NCBI GenBank assembly: GCA_035578175.1
Contig: JAQMRL010000007.1
Location: 48,308,727 to 48,372,726, forward strand
Source of the DNA: Catonia carolina
Taxonomy: Eukaryota > Arthropoda > Insecta > Hemiptera > Achilidae
Direction of reading: 5' to 3'
Length of the DNA stretch: 64,000 nucleotides
Position numbers and translations under genes: made by a program. Each line of letters begins with the position of its first letter. The stretch's first letter is position 1. Of this stretch, positions 12,303 through 23,489 are shown one piece after another. The notes under the pieces were generated by a model. The model searched no databases, had not been told where the DNA came from, and was given only the letters and a program-made list of their open reading frames with translations.

Positions 12303-12476
12303 GTTGTTTAGATCAAAAGCTGAAAGGCTGGTTTGAACCTCTGGATGAACTATTTTTGTAGCCCAGGAACTAGCAGATTGAGTGCAAATAATTTAACACT
12401 TTACCTGCCTGTTATGGCAAAATAAAGCCTCTAAACTTTTAAACCAGCCTTCCGTTCATAACCTAAACAACACAGG
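12303..12476. repeat. Rearranged SINE1: head and tail plus inverted head
   Basis: The first ~55 bp match the SINE1 head on the + strand (GTTGTTTAGATCAAAAGC..., GGTTTGAACCTC). The sequence then jumps to the SINE1 tail (TAGCCCAGGAACTAGCAGAT... GTTATGG) and finishes with a reverse-complemented head ending in CCTAAACAACA. The central ~250 bp are missing, so the unit has inverted termini and could fold back. Confidence 0.65.
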
Positions 12477-12734
12477 CTATAATCATTGTTCCTATAATTC
12501 TGATCTAAAAAACTAATGATGGAAAAATCTTCAATGCGAAACCAAAATCTAGTATGACATATTATTACTCATAATAATACCATTTGTCCTGCCTACTCTG
12601 TTCAAAATGCTGAGTTTAACTTGCACACAAGAACTTTACTGTTCATTGAATTTTAATTAATTAAATATGATTATACGCCAAAGTGTTTTTCATGAGAAAT
12701 TATTACATTAAATTTACAGAAACTCTAACCTGTT

Positions 12735-13410
12735 CTTGCTTCCTATTAGAACAAGTAGAAGAAATAAAATACTTAGGACTAGTTTTAGACTCAAGAGTTA
12801 CATGGAAAAATCATGTGAGCTATTTAAAGCTAAAATTAATGTATAAGAATATTTTATTTGTTAAGAACAGTGTGTGATATGAGTTTGTTAAAATCAGTTT
12901 ACTATGCGCTGGTAAATTCAAAACTTGAATATGGATTGGCCTTATGGGAAGGTTCATATTCAATGACACTGAAGCCTATAGTTGTACTGCAAAAATATTT
13001 TATTTTTATTATACCATGGAAGGCTCAGTAGATCCAGTTAGGCCAACCTGCACCTACTTTTTAAACAATTGTCCATCCTTCTTTTTAAGAACCCATACAC
13101 TTATAAAGTTCTTAGAAATTTTTTTGACCGAAGTGACAATAGTTATGAGAACACTAATTTAAAGAAAAAATTCTAAGAAGTTTAGAAGTAAGTGTACCTA
13201 AGCCAAATAGTAGCCATTTCATGAAATTTTATTCATGCTTAGGTGCCTAAGTTTTATAATTTACTGGCTAGAGAAATAAACATTGTAAAGTGCAAACGGG
13301 ATTTCTAAAGAGCGCCAAAAGATTTCTATTAGGAACTGATGATAGATATGTTTATTCAAGTACTTAGATAAAATAATTATTGGAAAAGTACTAAATATGG
13401 TTACTTTGTA
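12735..13410 (+). pseudogene. Degenerate jockey-like LINE reverse transcriptase 3' part
   Basis: Broken frames read VEEIKYLGLVLDSRVTWKNH, then in shifted frames LLKSVYYALVNSKLEYGLAL, typical of the region after the RT active site in jockey-clade non-LTR retrotransposons (YLG..LD..L.W..H and Y.AL..S.L.YG). Several frameshifts and stops disrupt the frame. No endonuclease or RT catalytic region is present, so this is a 5'-truncated dead copy. Confidence 0.6.
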
Positions 13411-13599
13411 TCATTATTAATTTCTTTTAAAAGCCAAAATTGTTAAAGTTTCAAACTTCCGTAGTACTTTCATTGAAATGTTTTAAGTCGGTTGGCCACA
13501 GGTCTCTTTATTTCCAAGCATAAATTCAAATCAACAAGGATATCAACATCTCTCAAATATCATACCTTGAGATGGCAACTGTTAATAGAAAAAATAATA

Positions 13600-14113
13600 C
13601 AGTAGAACTTTGATAGTTCGACACTTTGTGGACTTAGAGGTTGTTGAATTATCAAAATGTCGAACTATCCAGAGCATATGGCATATTATATGTAGGAAGC
13701 ATTAAAAATACGATTTTCGTATAAAATTGCACAATTTTAATGAATGTAAACAAACTGACCTGACCTTCTGTACAATACTGCCCTCAAGGACAACTGAAGG
13801 GATGGGGTTAAGGAGAAAGTGAAGGGGCTGACCTGCCTGCTAGATCAGTACTTACTCCATGTCATGTAGATTTGCCTAACATAACGTAATGTGTAGTTAG
13901 TAATGTGCTCGCCTCTCATCATGCGGTCTTGGGTTTGAATCCCATTCAGGTACGGCATATTTTCATACGTTACAAAAAATCATTTCATCCTTCACCATCT
14001 GCATTAGCATTAATTGCAGAACAGTCAGACGTTAAACCAAAAATTAAAAAAATGTAGATTTGCCACGAGCCGTGTCGAAGTATACAGAGTATTGAAGAAG
14101 CGAAGGTTTACTG
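13600..14113. mobile_element. Tigger-like MITE with nested SINE2
   Basis: Ends CAGTAGAACTTTGATAGTTC (left) and the complement of GAAGCGAAGGTTTACTG (right) lie between TA dinucleotides (13598-13599, 14114-14115), fitting a pogo/Tigger-type non-autonomous element. A SINE2 copy (13907-14053) was inserted inside it. No transposase is recognisable. Confidence 0.55.
13907..14053 (+). mobile_element. SINE2 copy (tRNA-like head)
   Basis: About 147 bp: GCTCGCCTCTCATCATGCGG, then the B-box-like GGTTTGAATCC, a body with ATTTTCATACGTTAC and CATTTCATCCTTCACC, and an end at AGACGTTAAACC plus an A-rich tail. Related copies occur at 42350, 42991, 47546, 49603 and 55084. The B-box suggests tRNA origin; the A-box is missing, so copies may be 5' truncated or the family unusually short. 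Confidence 0.65.
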
Positions 14114-14522
14114 TAATAATAATAATTGCCTATCTGTTAATTTTCTCCAAGAAAATAGTTTAATTAGTACCTACAATAAAAATAATTTTGGAAATGAATA
14201 TAAGTAGAATTAAAATTTTAAATTTCACATTTTTATAGTTTAGGTTGTTAGGCCTAATTGTCAATTAAAATGAGGTACATAATTAAAGAACAATTTCTAT
14301 AGTAATTAGATAATTTATTTTTACAACAAACTTTGTTCTGAACAAAAAAATTTAATTTAATTATCAATAAAAGTTGAAATAAAAATTCATTTTGATCTAC
14401 ACGCGTATGTTTGCACAATATTAATGTATACAACAGTTAAATCAGAAGGCAATCAATTTTGCGTTGGTGATGAGAATGTCAGGTGGAATACGTCGATGAA
14501 TATATGTAATTGAAAGAAATAG

Positions 14523-14909
14523 CTATGGCTCGCTGTGGAGAGAAATAATAGCCACTCTGCGACTATCAGCGAGCGCTCTATGAATTGGATTTGAATTCAA
14601 TGCACCTGTTACTTGAATTTCCGCATCAAAATCACTAGATTGTTTTACATATTTGCTGCTTCTTAAGAGCTCCCAGTAGCATTCATAGGAATTAAATTTT
14701 GAAAAGCCAAGAAGATGTGGTTGAGGTATCTTCATACTTCCATGGCAGAGGTTGACCATTTTCACCCATCTATCTTCCAGTTCTGTAGTAATAAGTATCC
14801 CATCCAGGAGCTCTCTGAAAGTATTTATAGATATTATAACACTTAAGCCTAGGTTCGTTCGGGATCTGGGTGTAATAAATAATAAACAGTCTTCCTTTAA
14901 ATTAAACAA
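14523..14909 (-). CDS. Unrecognised 128-codon open frame
   Basis: An uninterrupted minus-strand frame with a mixed amino-acid composition (for example DRWVKMVNLCHGSMKIPQP and RALADSRRVAIISLHSEP). I do not recognise a family, signal peptide or membrane segment. The first ATG is in an AT-rich context. It could be a remnant of a retroelement gag/pol, a single host exon, or chance. Flanking DNA is repeat-rich, which favours a mobile-element remnant. Its length in a 65-70% AT region makes it worth noting but it is not established as a gene. Confidence 0.2.
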   Translation of the reverse strand: MFNLKEDCLLFITPRSRTNLGLSVIISINTFRELLDGILITTELEDRWVKMVNLCHGSMKIPQPHLLGFSKFNSYECYWELLRSSKYVKQSSDFDAEIQVTGALNSNPIHRALADSRRVAIISLHSEP

Positions 14910-15028
14910 AAATTTATTTTCTTAAAAGATTATAAATTACAATTAATTATTATGCTTAGACTTCTAACAATTTGCAATTAAATTACCAAATTAATTAATG
15001 GCAAAATGAAAATCTTAAACTAACTTAA

Positions 15029-15585
15029 CCCTTTATTGGGCAGTACTACAGGGAAAAATATACATGTTGTAGAATATTAAATTTTGTTTTATGGGGATTG
15101 AATAATGTATTTCTAGTGCCAGAACAGTGAAATTTTTTTTTTTTTTAATGTTAAACCCTGGTAAGTATACTTACCAAGGAACGTTTATTTAATGGGAATC
15201 ACATAATGTTTAATGGTAAGAATGTTTATTAAAACAACTTATAGTCCTACATAACAGAAAAATGTGTAGAATAACTCTTATCTCAACTTTATATTAGCAT
15301 GAATGCTTGCTTTCCCGTAAAAACTTGAATTTTCTAAGCACTGTACAAAAGTAACAACAAAACAACACGGATGCGTACACTGGTATGAATCCTTACCACA
15401 TTTGTGTAACTCATGAAGCAAAAGGTCGCTGCGCACTAATATCAAAATGTGGATAGCCTACTTACCACAGAACATCTACAAAACCATAAAATGCCGACAG
15501 GGTTCAACTGCATAGCTTACCTATTCTTTAAAAAAATAGACCTTATCGTCAGTGGTAAGTATACTTACCAAAGACCTTTTAAGGG
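15029..15585. mobile_element. piggyBac-like MITE, copy 1 (557 bp)
   Basis: Flanked by TTAA on both sides (15025-15028, 15586-15589) with ends CCCTTTATTGGGC and the complement of CCTTTTAAGGG. TTAA duplication with CCC ends is the piggyBac signature. A near-identical relative lies at 18795-19358. The perfect palindrome TGGTAAGTATACTTACCA occurs twice, about 390 bp apart, near each end. No transposase frame is present. Confidence 0.75.
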
Positions 15586-15589
15586 TTAA

Positions 15590-16051
15590 CTTAATAATAA
15601 AGATTATTTTACACTTAAAAATTGACTCTCACCTGTTTGTTATTTATATCTACCTGTTTAAAAGCCTTCAAACAATTTTAGATTTAAAAACTTTAAAAAT
15701 AGTCTACTACTCAGTTGCTCAATCATCCCTTTCCTACGATTATTGCTTGGAGAGGAGCATTTATGATGCTCAGATAATGCTGCATTAATTTTGCAGAAAA
15801 CAATATTGAAAGTACAGTAATAACCAAAAATTACCAAAGCTTTCCATCTGATAAGCTCTTTAAGGATTTTTAAGTACTGGATATTCTACAGCCTTATTCA
15901 TAAGAAGTTCTTACTCAGGCATTTAAAAACAAAAACACTTTCACCCTCAACAGCTCATTGTTACAATACACTAAAGAAGCACTTGGTTCCATTCCACAGA
16001 ACTTCAACCAAATTATACCAAAGGCAACCGAGTCATTTAGCTCCTAAACTT
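15590..16051 (+). pseudogene. Degenerate LINE RT fragment, left part
   Basis: Reading frames contain LDLKTLKIVYYSVAQSSLSY followed, after frameshifts, by remnants of the C-terminal region of a jockey/I-type pol (the LK.VY.AL.QS.LSY motif). The copy is interrupted at 16052 by a piggyBac-like MITE, after which LINE-like sequence may resume at 16795. It is dead, with multiple stops. Confidence 0.55.
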
Positions 16052-16055
16052 TTAA

Positions 16056-16790
16056 GGGGAGATAGGAAGCAAAAATATCTCAAATAATGTGTTTTTGATT
16101 TTATATCTTGTATTCAAATTTAGACTTTTCTGCTTAATTTGATGTATAATTTATGTTTATATGCATTTTTGATAATGTTTTGAAAATGATTACTTTGCAA
16201 ATTAACATATTTTAATTTTTTAGATCATAGTTTCAGAAATTGTTTATATTTCAAGAACTATGTAATCTAGAATACTGTGGTATACATCATTTTGAACAGA
16301 AATGTTTGTAGGTTATGTTGGTTTTAACGAATTCATTTTGTGATTGAACTAGTTTGTTTATTTCCGTGAACAGGGTTGCGTCTAAGTGTTTTGTGCTGGT
16401 ACTAAAACACTTTTATTTTGCGGTTTTTGAAAAATCATATTTTTTTATGAAGAATGACCCAGTTTCTCAAAAACTACTGAACACAGAATGGTACATTTTT
16501 TTCTGTGTGTTCATTAAGCTATTGTTATATTATGGATCTTCTATAATGGTATTTTTTTAAGATAAAAATTATTTTGTATTGAAAATAGAACAAAAATATT
16601 AGTTTTACAATAAAAAAAATCATAACATTTTTCAAAACTGATGTAATAGGGTAGCAGAGGATCAGGACTTCCTTAGTCATGTTTAAATAACTGGTAAAAA
16701 TTACAAACTCCTATCATTAGTAGTTTCTGAGATAATAGGTCACAAAATTAACAAGTTTAATATTATTGAGATAGGGCTTCCTATCTCCCC
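16056..16790. mobile_element. piggyBac-like MITE, GGGGAGATAGGAAGC family
   Basis: Ends GGGGAGATAGGAAGC (left) and its complement GCTTCCTATCTCCCC (right) are perfect 15-bp inverted repeats between TTAA tetranucleotides (16052-16055, 16791-16794). It is 735 bp long and split an older LINE remnant. The 68-codon frame inside (16354-16560) is AT-rich with no motif and is not taken as a gene. Confidence 0.75.
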
Positions 16791-16794
16791 TTAA

Positions 16795-17789
16795 ATCTTA
16801 TGCATATTCATATCAGAAATGTGCCGAACATCATGAAGATTAAAAAGGTAGTCAGTCTGTTGCTTGGCCAAGATAGAAATAAGATCCATCAGATGTTTTT
16901 TAATCCTTAACTGGTTCACTTATTATATTTTTGGGGCACAAAAACTGACTTCTCTCCTAATGAGAAGCACTCATTAAGTCTACCCTAAAACATGGCTGTG
17001 CCATAGTTGGGTGGTTTAAATTCCCCCGCACCATGATTATCAATTCGTGTAAATAGTAATTGCATTATGTAATATGTTTCTTTTTTTGTTTATGTATTCT
17101 GTTAAATGGGAAATGAAATGTATTATTTATTTATTATTATTACTTACTACCATTTTACTATGTTTAAAGTATGAAGAGCTTTTTCTTAGCGTACATGCTA
17201 CAAAACCGGTCAACATTTCTGACAGCATTCACTCATTCATAATCGTGTGTCAACTAGTGATAAGAAATAAAATAATTTTTTGATAATGTGTTACTGAAAA
17301 TAATAGCCTGCTTGATAACAGGATTCTATAACCTGTTATTACAATAACACTGTTATTGTCCAGCCTACAATAAAATATAATAGGTAATAGCACGACACAT
17401 GCATAAAAGAAGTGAACTGAATTATTCACTAACAGGTAGACTTTTTCGTACAAAGGTTTATTGGTACAGAAAATGGTAGTAAAACAAACCGTTTGGCGGC
17501 GACATCATGACTCGCTGGACGGTATGTTTTGCTTTAATCCTGGTGAAGCCTTTATGGATGAATGGCTGCTGAATTCTTGGCTCGGTGTACAATGTATACT
17601 AATTTATAGTGCCTTACTGTGTGACTGTGAAAGATTCAGGGCAACCACGAAAAATTGTGTTTGGTTTGCCGTGGCTATATTTGGTTACAGGAAATAGTGC
17701 TATTTGTCTTAACTTTGTGTCCGTGAGAGATTCAGTGAAATTTGGCACCTTGTGTTTGTATTAATAACAGTATTATAACGTAATTAACT
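16795..17789. other. Possible LINE tail, then unrecognised spacer
   Basis: 16795-17040 probably continues the LINE remnant interrupted by the MITE at 16056; it has no open frame. From 17040 to 17789 I see no gene or repeat. The two small open frames on either strand near 17074-17453 overlap each other and are AT-rich. Confidence 0.3.
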
Positions 17790-18187
17790 ACCCATAACAG
17801 ACAGGTGGAGTGTCAAATTATTTACACTCAATCTGTTCATTGCAGGGCTAAAATAAATAGTTCTGTTTCTTATCACATGGTCAGTCAATTAAATGACTGA
17901 ATCATTTAAGAACAGAAGAGGTAGAGGTGTAAAAGACACTAATCAGAGTTATCTTCTCTGAAAGTAATGAATTTCATTGTACAGCCAGACCCTGTGGTGA
18001 ATGAAGTGAAGTTGTCATTTACAGAGTGGAAAATATGTGCTTTTCAGAGGGCTCGGCATGCTGATAAGCGTACTTTTCCACTCAGTGAGGAAGGCAATGG
18101 TAAACCACCTCACTCCTCGTTTTACTTAGTAAAACCTCTAGAGGTTCAAACCAGCCTTTCGACTGTTGACCTAAACAGCAACAACAA
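17790..18187 (-). mobile_element. SINE1 copy, full length, minus strand
   Basis: A nearly complete copy running from CCCATAACAGACAGGTGG to GACCTAAACAGCAACAAC, matching the 46462 copy closely. It again keeps a ~70-codon open frame on the + strand (antisense to the element), starting [16 protein letters not shown] clean target duplication was not identified. Confidence 0.75.
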
Positions 18188-18790
18188 CTTAGTTAAACTT
18201 AAAGTGGTGTTATTAGACAAAAAGGTTATAACTTCATTTAGTTTTAACCGTCTTATGCTGTTATAACAGTCCTTATGGTTATAACAGTCAGACAAGCATC
18301 ATTTGTACATCAGTTTATTAAACGGCTTTGAATCACAGTGTTACAAAGTTGTTAGCTTTATGTAGGGTGTTTTTAGTAACATGTTATCACGATAACTGGC
18401 TCAACCCAGTAACCATGTTATTAATTCTGTAATGTTAAATAAGCCGTATCACTATTGTCAACTTAAACTGAACTAGCTGATAAAGGGGTTAGCGCCTTTA
18501 AATAGGCAGTCATGCCCCAAACAAGTAAATTAGACAGGAAGACCAAGGGAATAAGGGCCTGCTGTACTGAATACGATCTACGTCCTGCATTCTAGGTAAG
18601 TGATCATAACGCACAAAATATTTTTTTGTATGCTGTGGTTAGTAATGAAGTGTGGCACGTAGAGTGCGTTCTGATCATGCGTGTGGCAGCGGGCAAAAAC
18701 TGAACGCATTGCGATCCACACGTATTTGTCATGTAATTGTACTGTTTGTCTCAAAGTTGTGTGATGTGTCACTCAAAACGGGAACACTTA
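18188..18790. other. Intergenic spacer, nothing recognised
   Basis: No coding or repeat signal recognised in about 600 bp. Confidence 0.35.
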
Positions 18791-18794
18791 TTAA

Positions 18795-19358
18795 CCCTTT
18801 ATAGGGCAGTAGTCTACTACGGGGGAAAATATACATGTTGTAAAATGTTAAATTATGTTTTATAAGGACTTGAATAATGTATTTCTAGTGCCAGAACAGG
18901 ACGATATTTCTTTCTTTTTTATGTTAAGAACTGGTAATATATCCTACTTACCAAGGAACGTTAATTGAAATGGGAATCATGTAGTATTTAGTGGTAAGAA
19001 TGCTTATTAAAACAACTTATATTCCTATATAACAGAAAAATGTGTAGAATAACTTATCTCAACTTTATATTAACATGAATGCTTGCTTTTCCGAAAGAAA
19101 CTCGAATTTTTTAAGCACTGTACAAAAGTAACGACAAAACAACATGGCTGCATACGCTGGTATGAATCCTTACCACATTCGTGTAACTTATGCAGCAAAA
19201 GGTCGCTGTGCACAAATTTCAGAATGTGGGTAGTCTACTTACCAGAGAACATCTATAAAACCATAAAATGTCAATAGGGTTCAACTGCATAGCTTATTTT
19301 TATATAAAATTGACCTTATTATTAGTGGTAAGTATACTAACCAAAGACCTATAAAGGG
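18795..19358. mobile_element. piggyBac-like MITE, copy 2 (564 bp)
   Basis: Same family as 15029-15585, flanked by TTAA (18791-18794, 19359-19362). Terminal repeats are CCCTTTATAGGGC and the complement of CCTATAAAGGG. The internal TGGTAAGTATAC...ACCA palindromes of copy 1 are partly decayed here. Confidence 0.75.
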
Positions 19359-19362
19359 TTAA

Positions 19363-19928
19363 GGCAGTTCATTGCTGTCACTATTTATATGACACGGGAC
19401 ATGAATTTTAAAAATATTGTGACTGGTCACATTCTGTGTAATAGGGAAGATCGCACTTAAGATCAAAGTGCGTTCATTTGCCGAGAACAGAGGACACAGT
19501 TTGCATTCTGTGTGGCAGGTCCTGAATTGTTTATTACACAATTTGTACAAAGAGGATAGGAAGACTTATCAATTCTTCAGAAATACCATAATTTTATTAA
19601 AACTTTTAAATTCTACTGCAATAATAGTTATCCAATTTAAAAGGTAGATGTAAAAAATATTGTCACTGAAACAGATGAGTGGATTACAGGGGAAGTTTTT
19701 AAAATAAGGTCTGAACTTAGAGATATATACTCAGAGTTTAAATCACATAGGAGTACCTTTAACGAACAAAGGTACAAAACCATTATGCCACGGAAGTTAG
19801 AGAGCTAAATGCAAAAAACTGCTCTAGTCCTTCATAAATCATCTAATCTAAACTCAGCAATATGGGAAAGAATAAAAATAATAATCGAGGTGCAGTTAGC
19901 AACAAAAGCTTTTCAGATACACTAAAAA
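19363..19928. other. Intergenic spacer, nothing recognised
   Basis: No supported feature in about 565 bp. Confidence 0.35.
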
Positions 19929-20307
19929 AATCTTATGTGAAACATTCACACGACTTTCTCTTCCCAATGTAGGTAATGAACCATATAACCTAAATTTAAT
20001 CGTAAGTGAATGATGCAAAATGAAAATCAACTTCTGAGGAACATAAAAATACGGAAAATCAGTAATTGGGTCTAAACTAGGCTCTGTAGAGAAAAATGCG
20101 TACAATAAAATTTCTAGGTTTTTTAATTTCCTATAACTTTGATACATACTCTTTTGTCGTGAAATGCATACTAATGCAGCAATTGTAAAATTTCAATTAT
20201 TTTTAACCAATTTTGATAAGCAAAATACACAAAACCACTAATTGACACTAAACTAAGCTCTGTAGAAGAAAATACATTAAATAAAAGTTGTAGCTTTTTT
20301 TATTTCC
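19929..20307 (-). repeat. HP repeat, 3' half, interrupted
   Basis: Begins with a decayed version of the HP terminus (TCTTATGTGAAACATTCACA, CGACTTTCTC) and follows the minus strand of the complete copies to the TAAAAGTTGTAG segment, where SINE1-like sequence interrupts it. Matching sequence resumes at about 21254-21500. It is more diverged than copies 1 and 2. Confidence 0.65.
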
Positions 20308-20545
20308 TTGTTGTTGTTAAGGTCATCAGCCAAAAGGCTGGATTGAGCCTCTTGAGGCTTTACTAAGTAAAACAAGGAGTGAGGTTGTTTACAAAAGCCT
20401 TCCGCAGTGAGTGGAAAAGTATGTATGCTTATCAGCATGCCCGGCCTTTCAAAAAGCATCTACTTTTCACCGTGCAAATGACACCTTCACTTCAATGACT
20501 ACAAGGTCTGGCTGTACAATAAAATTCATTTCTCTCAGAGGAGAT
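20308..20545 (+). mobile_element. SINE1 copy, 5' part, split
   Basis: Starts TTGTTGTTGTTAAGGTCATC and follows SINE1 to GGAGATAACTCTGA, then breaks off. The SINE1 3' part resumes at about 21122, so roughly 575 bp of other DNA separate the halves. Confidence 0.7.
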
Positions 20546-21121
20546 AACTCTGACAATAATGCTTTCATCATAACTAGTTACACGGTGAGGAAGGACAGAG
20601 CTCTCCCTTCCACTATGAGTATCCAGGACTAGTGGCTTTCCCTTCTCCTGCCTTTAACACGTTTGTAATAATACAGTAGGCATTCTCAGAATCAGGTAAA
20701 CCCCGGTTTGTAGTAGTGTGCATGTGTATACGCTTACGCACGCACACACTTTTAACATTCAGCGTGGTTTTACAATACAATGAAGAATAAACTCAATGTA
20801 AGTGTTATGTGGATTCTTCTGAAGGGGTTACTATACCTTAGCCGAGAAATTATGGTTGTAGTGCCAGAGACTCGCTTTTGAAACTACTTTCATTATGAAA
20901 AATAAATTGGCATTTCTCTAGATTTATAGCATTACATATTTGACATATGTACAACCCTCAAGACCAATTATTTATAGTATACGCATAGCAGTTGGAGTGG
21001 CAGTGGCCTTGGTAGTATTGGTGGGGGCTCACTTTACTAACCGTTGCAGAAATAGTTGACAAAGAAGGGGAAATTCTGTGAGAGAAGTTATAGTAAATGT
21101 ATTATAGTGTATGTTACACCA
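20546..21121. other. Unidentified insertion inside SINE1
   Basis: Sequence between the two halves of one SINE1 copy. It contains a short CGCACGCACACAC tract. I found no inverted ends or coding frame, so the nature of the insert is unknown. Confidence 0.35.
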
Positions 21122-21253
21122 CTACCTTCTGTTTTTAAATGCTTGTCATATAATTGGCTAACAATGTGATAAAAACAGAACTGATTTTGTAGCCCTAGAC
21201 CTAGCAAATAGAGGGCAAATAATGTAACATTCCACCTGCCTGTTAAAGGCGAA
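21122..21253 (+). mobile_element. SINE1 copy, 3' part
   Basis: Matches the last ~130 bp of SINE1 (CTTCTGTT, AATTGGCTAAC, TAGCCCTAGACCTAGCAAAT, CCACCTGCCTGTT). It is followed at once by HP-repeat sequence, which supports a SINE1 insertion into the HP repeat that began at 19929. Confidence 0.65.
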
Positions 21254-21500
21254 TTTTTTTTCTATAACTTCAATTTTAAACATTTTTGTTGCGAAATGCT
21301 TACTGAGAATCTTGAAAATCCCATTTTTTATTGATTTTTATAAAAGAAAACAGAAAATGACTAATTGCCAATAAACTGAGTGTTGTACAAAACAATGTTT
21401 GAAATAAAGAGTTGTACGTTTTTAAATATGTTCTACAACTTTGATTATATACACTTTTGCCTTAAATGGACGTAGAAAGTCGTTTTTTAAACTGATCAGT
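21254..21500 (-). repeat. HP repeat, resumed after SINE1
   Basis: Minus-strand match to the middle of the HP repeat, including AAATGACTAATTGCCAATAA and a GTTCTACAACTTT segment. It ends without the 5' hairpin, so the copy is truncated. Confidence 0.55.
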
Positions 21501-22607
21501 TTAGTTTGTTCCAATTGTTGCCAACATGATTCTGCCATTGATAGGAATTGAGTAACGTTTTATAACGATAAAAACATATTTATTTAACTTGTCCGTAAAG
21601 TATTCATTTTTCTAAAATTTCACCCTTTTCCCTAGGAATTAATGAAGTGATATTACTATAATATTTATTCAGAATTATTGTTTAAAAATATCGATTATTT
21701 CTCCATGAGCAATGTGTTCGAACTTCGAATCTACAGATGTGAAGACTAGCAGTTGACAGATAGATACCATGGTGTTTTGGTGGTTTATCAAATGTCATAC
21801 TCTTTAGGCGTTGACTTAAATCTATATTTACGAAGCTCTTGTTAATCAGATTGCAAGGTTTATTACTACAGGACTGGTACGTTTATTTATTTTTCGTTAT
21901 CGTTCACTATAACAAATGATGTAAGTTACCTTGACTTGTTTTCACTTAGCGGCTCTGTACAGTGTTTATCATGTTTTACAATTTTCTTATTTTAGGCGAT
22001 TGACTTCTTTGTTGTTTATTTTTTTTCAAATATGCTCATAAACGGATTCCAAATTGTAATAATCTGTATGATTTGTTGAACATTTCACCGAAAACCCGTA
22101 ATTGAGGTTAATAAATAGTTTTTTTTTAGGTTAATGTGATGCATTAAGTTCATATTATTGTATTGTGATATCGGCTGTTCCTACCGTACTATTATTTTAT
22201 CGTATTAACATAGTATGTTGTAAACTATTGCAGTTAAGATTGTACTGTTTCGTTTTCCCAGTATTACGCGGCTTTTGTATGTTTTTATTACAGCCTAGAA
22301 GCAATACAGAAACTGAAACATTTCAATATCTTTAAGGTTTAAACTTTAGTATCGGAAAGTAAAATGCAGAACACTTATTAGTTGAATTAATTAAGACAGT
22401 TTTCTTTCCACCAAATGTTAAGGAAGAAGTATGATGAATAACAGGGTTTTTCTTACTTATTTCCTCTAGGATTAAATTTTTGTTTGGTATAATCACAATT
22501 TCTTTGGTGAAATTCTCTGTGTACTTGGAAAATTAGTGAAATTAAATAAGCCAACTCATTAATTATTATAAATAAATTGTCTTTGTTATTGGTACTGTAT
22601 AATAAGT
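21501..22607. other. Intergenic region, nothing recognised
   Basis: About 1.1 kb without an open frame, splice-flanked exon or shared repeat. A non-coding first exon of the kinesin gene could in principle lie here or further right, but nothing singles one out. Confidence 0.35.
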
Positions 22608-22609
22608 TA

Positions 22610-23296
22610 CAGTACAACCTGTTACATCCGGACGTCTCTCCTAACTAATTCTTCAATTTTAGTTACTAAAATTGTTAGGGATGTTGCAGCTGGAATGTTA
22701 TTTATCAGATTCCAGTGTTTGAAAAATCCTACCTGGATGTGAAGAAATCAATACTAATGAAGTCAATATCAGGTTAAGTGAACATGAAGTCATCAAAATT
22801 ACAGACTGTGACATGATAGAAATGGTTTGTAGTAGTGAAGAGAAAACCTCTGAACTCGAAGAGGGTGAGGACAAACCTATAATGAGTCACTCTGAGGCAT
22901 TCAAGACATCAAATCTCTGATCAGTTATGTTCAATATCTGGATAAAACAAGTGAGACTGAAGTGATGCCTTAAGAAAGTTGAGAGACTTGGTTCCAAAAA
23001 ATATGTACCGTTCATGAAGCAGACGAAAATCACAAACTTTCCAATACAGTATCCACTGATGTAGGTGTACTGTAAGTGGAGAGTTTAAGCAATTTTACTT
23101 TTATGTATTTTAAAGAGTTTAGTGTACAAATACAAATTCTAAACCAATAGAAGCATCTAAAATACCATTCAACAACAAATATATTTATTATTTCTGGCCC
23201 TCTAGCAATTTAAAAATGATCTCGTGTTATCCGAATTTTTCCATATATCCAGATCGGCTGGTCCCCATATTAGTTCGGATGGGACAAGTTGTACTG
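22610..23296 (+). pseudogene. Deleted Tigger-like element, family B
   Basis: Ends CAGTACAACCTGTTACATCC and the complement of GGATGGGACAAGTTGTACTG between TA dinucleotides (22608-22609, 23297-23298). Inside, broken frames encode the acidic C-terminal tail of a pogo/Tigger transposase (SEEKTSELEEGEDKP, then MSHSEAFK). A second copy lies at 35519-36491 in kinesin intron 3, in opposite orientation. The DDE core is missing in both. Confidence 0.65.
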
Positions 23297-23489
23297 TACT
23301 ACTAATGTTTTCGATATTTGGGGTTTTGCAAAACTAAGCCGTTTTGCAAAAATCTAACCGTTTTTTGTGGTGGAATTCGCAACAGTAATCTTAACTTGGA
23401 TGAAGTTCAAAAAGATGCCATTTTCCTTACATTTTCATTGAAACATTGGCTAGTGTCTTCATTTAGAAGAATATTTTATTTTGTAAAAC

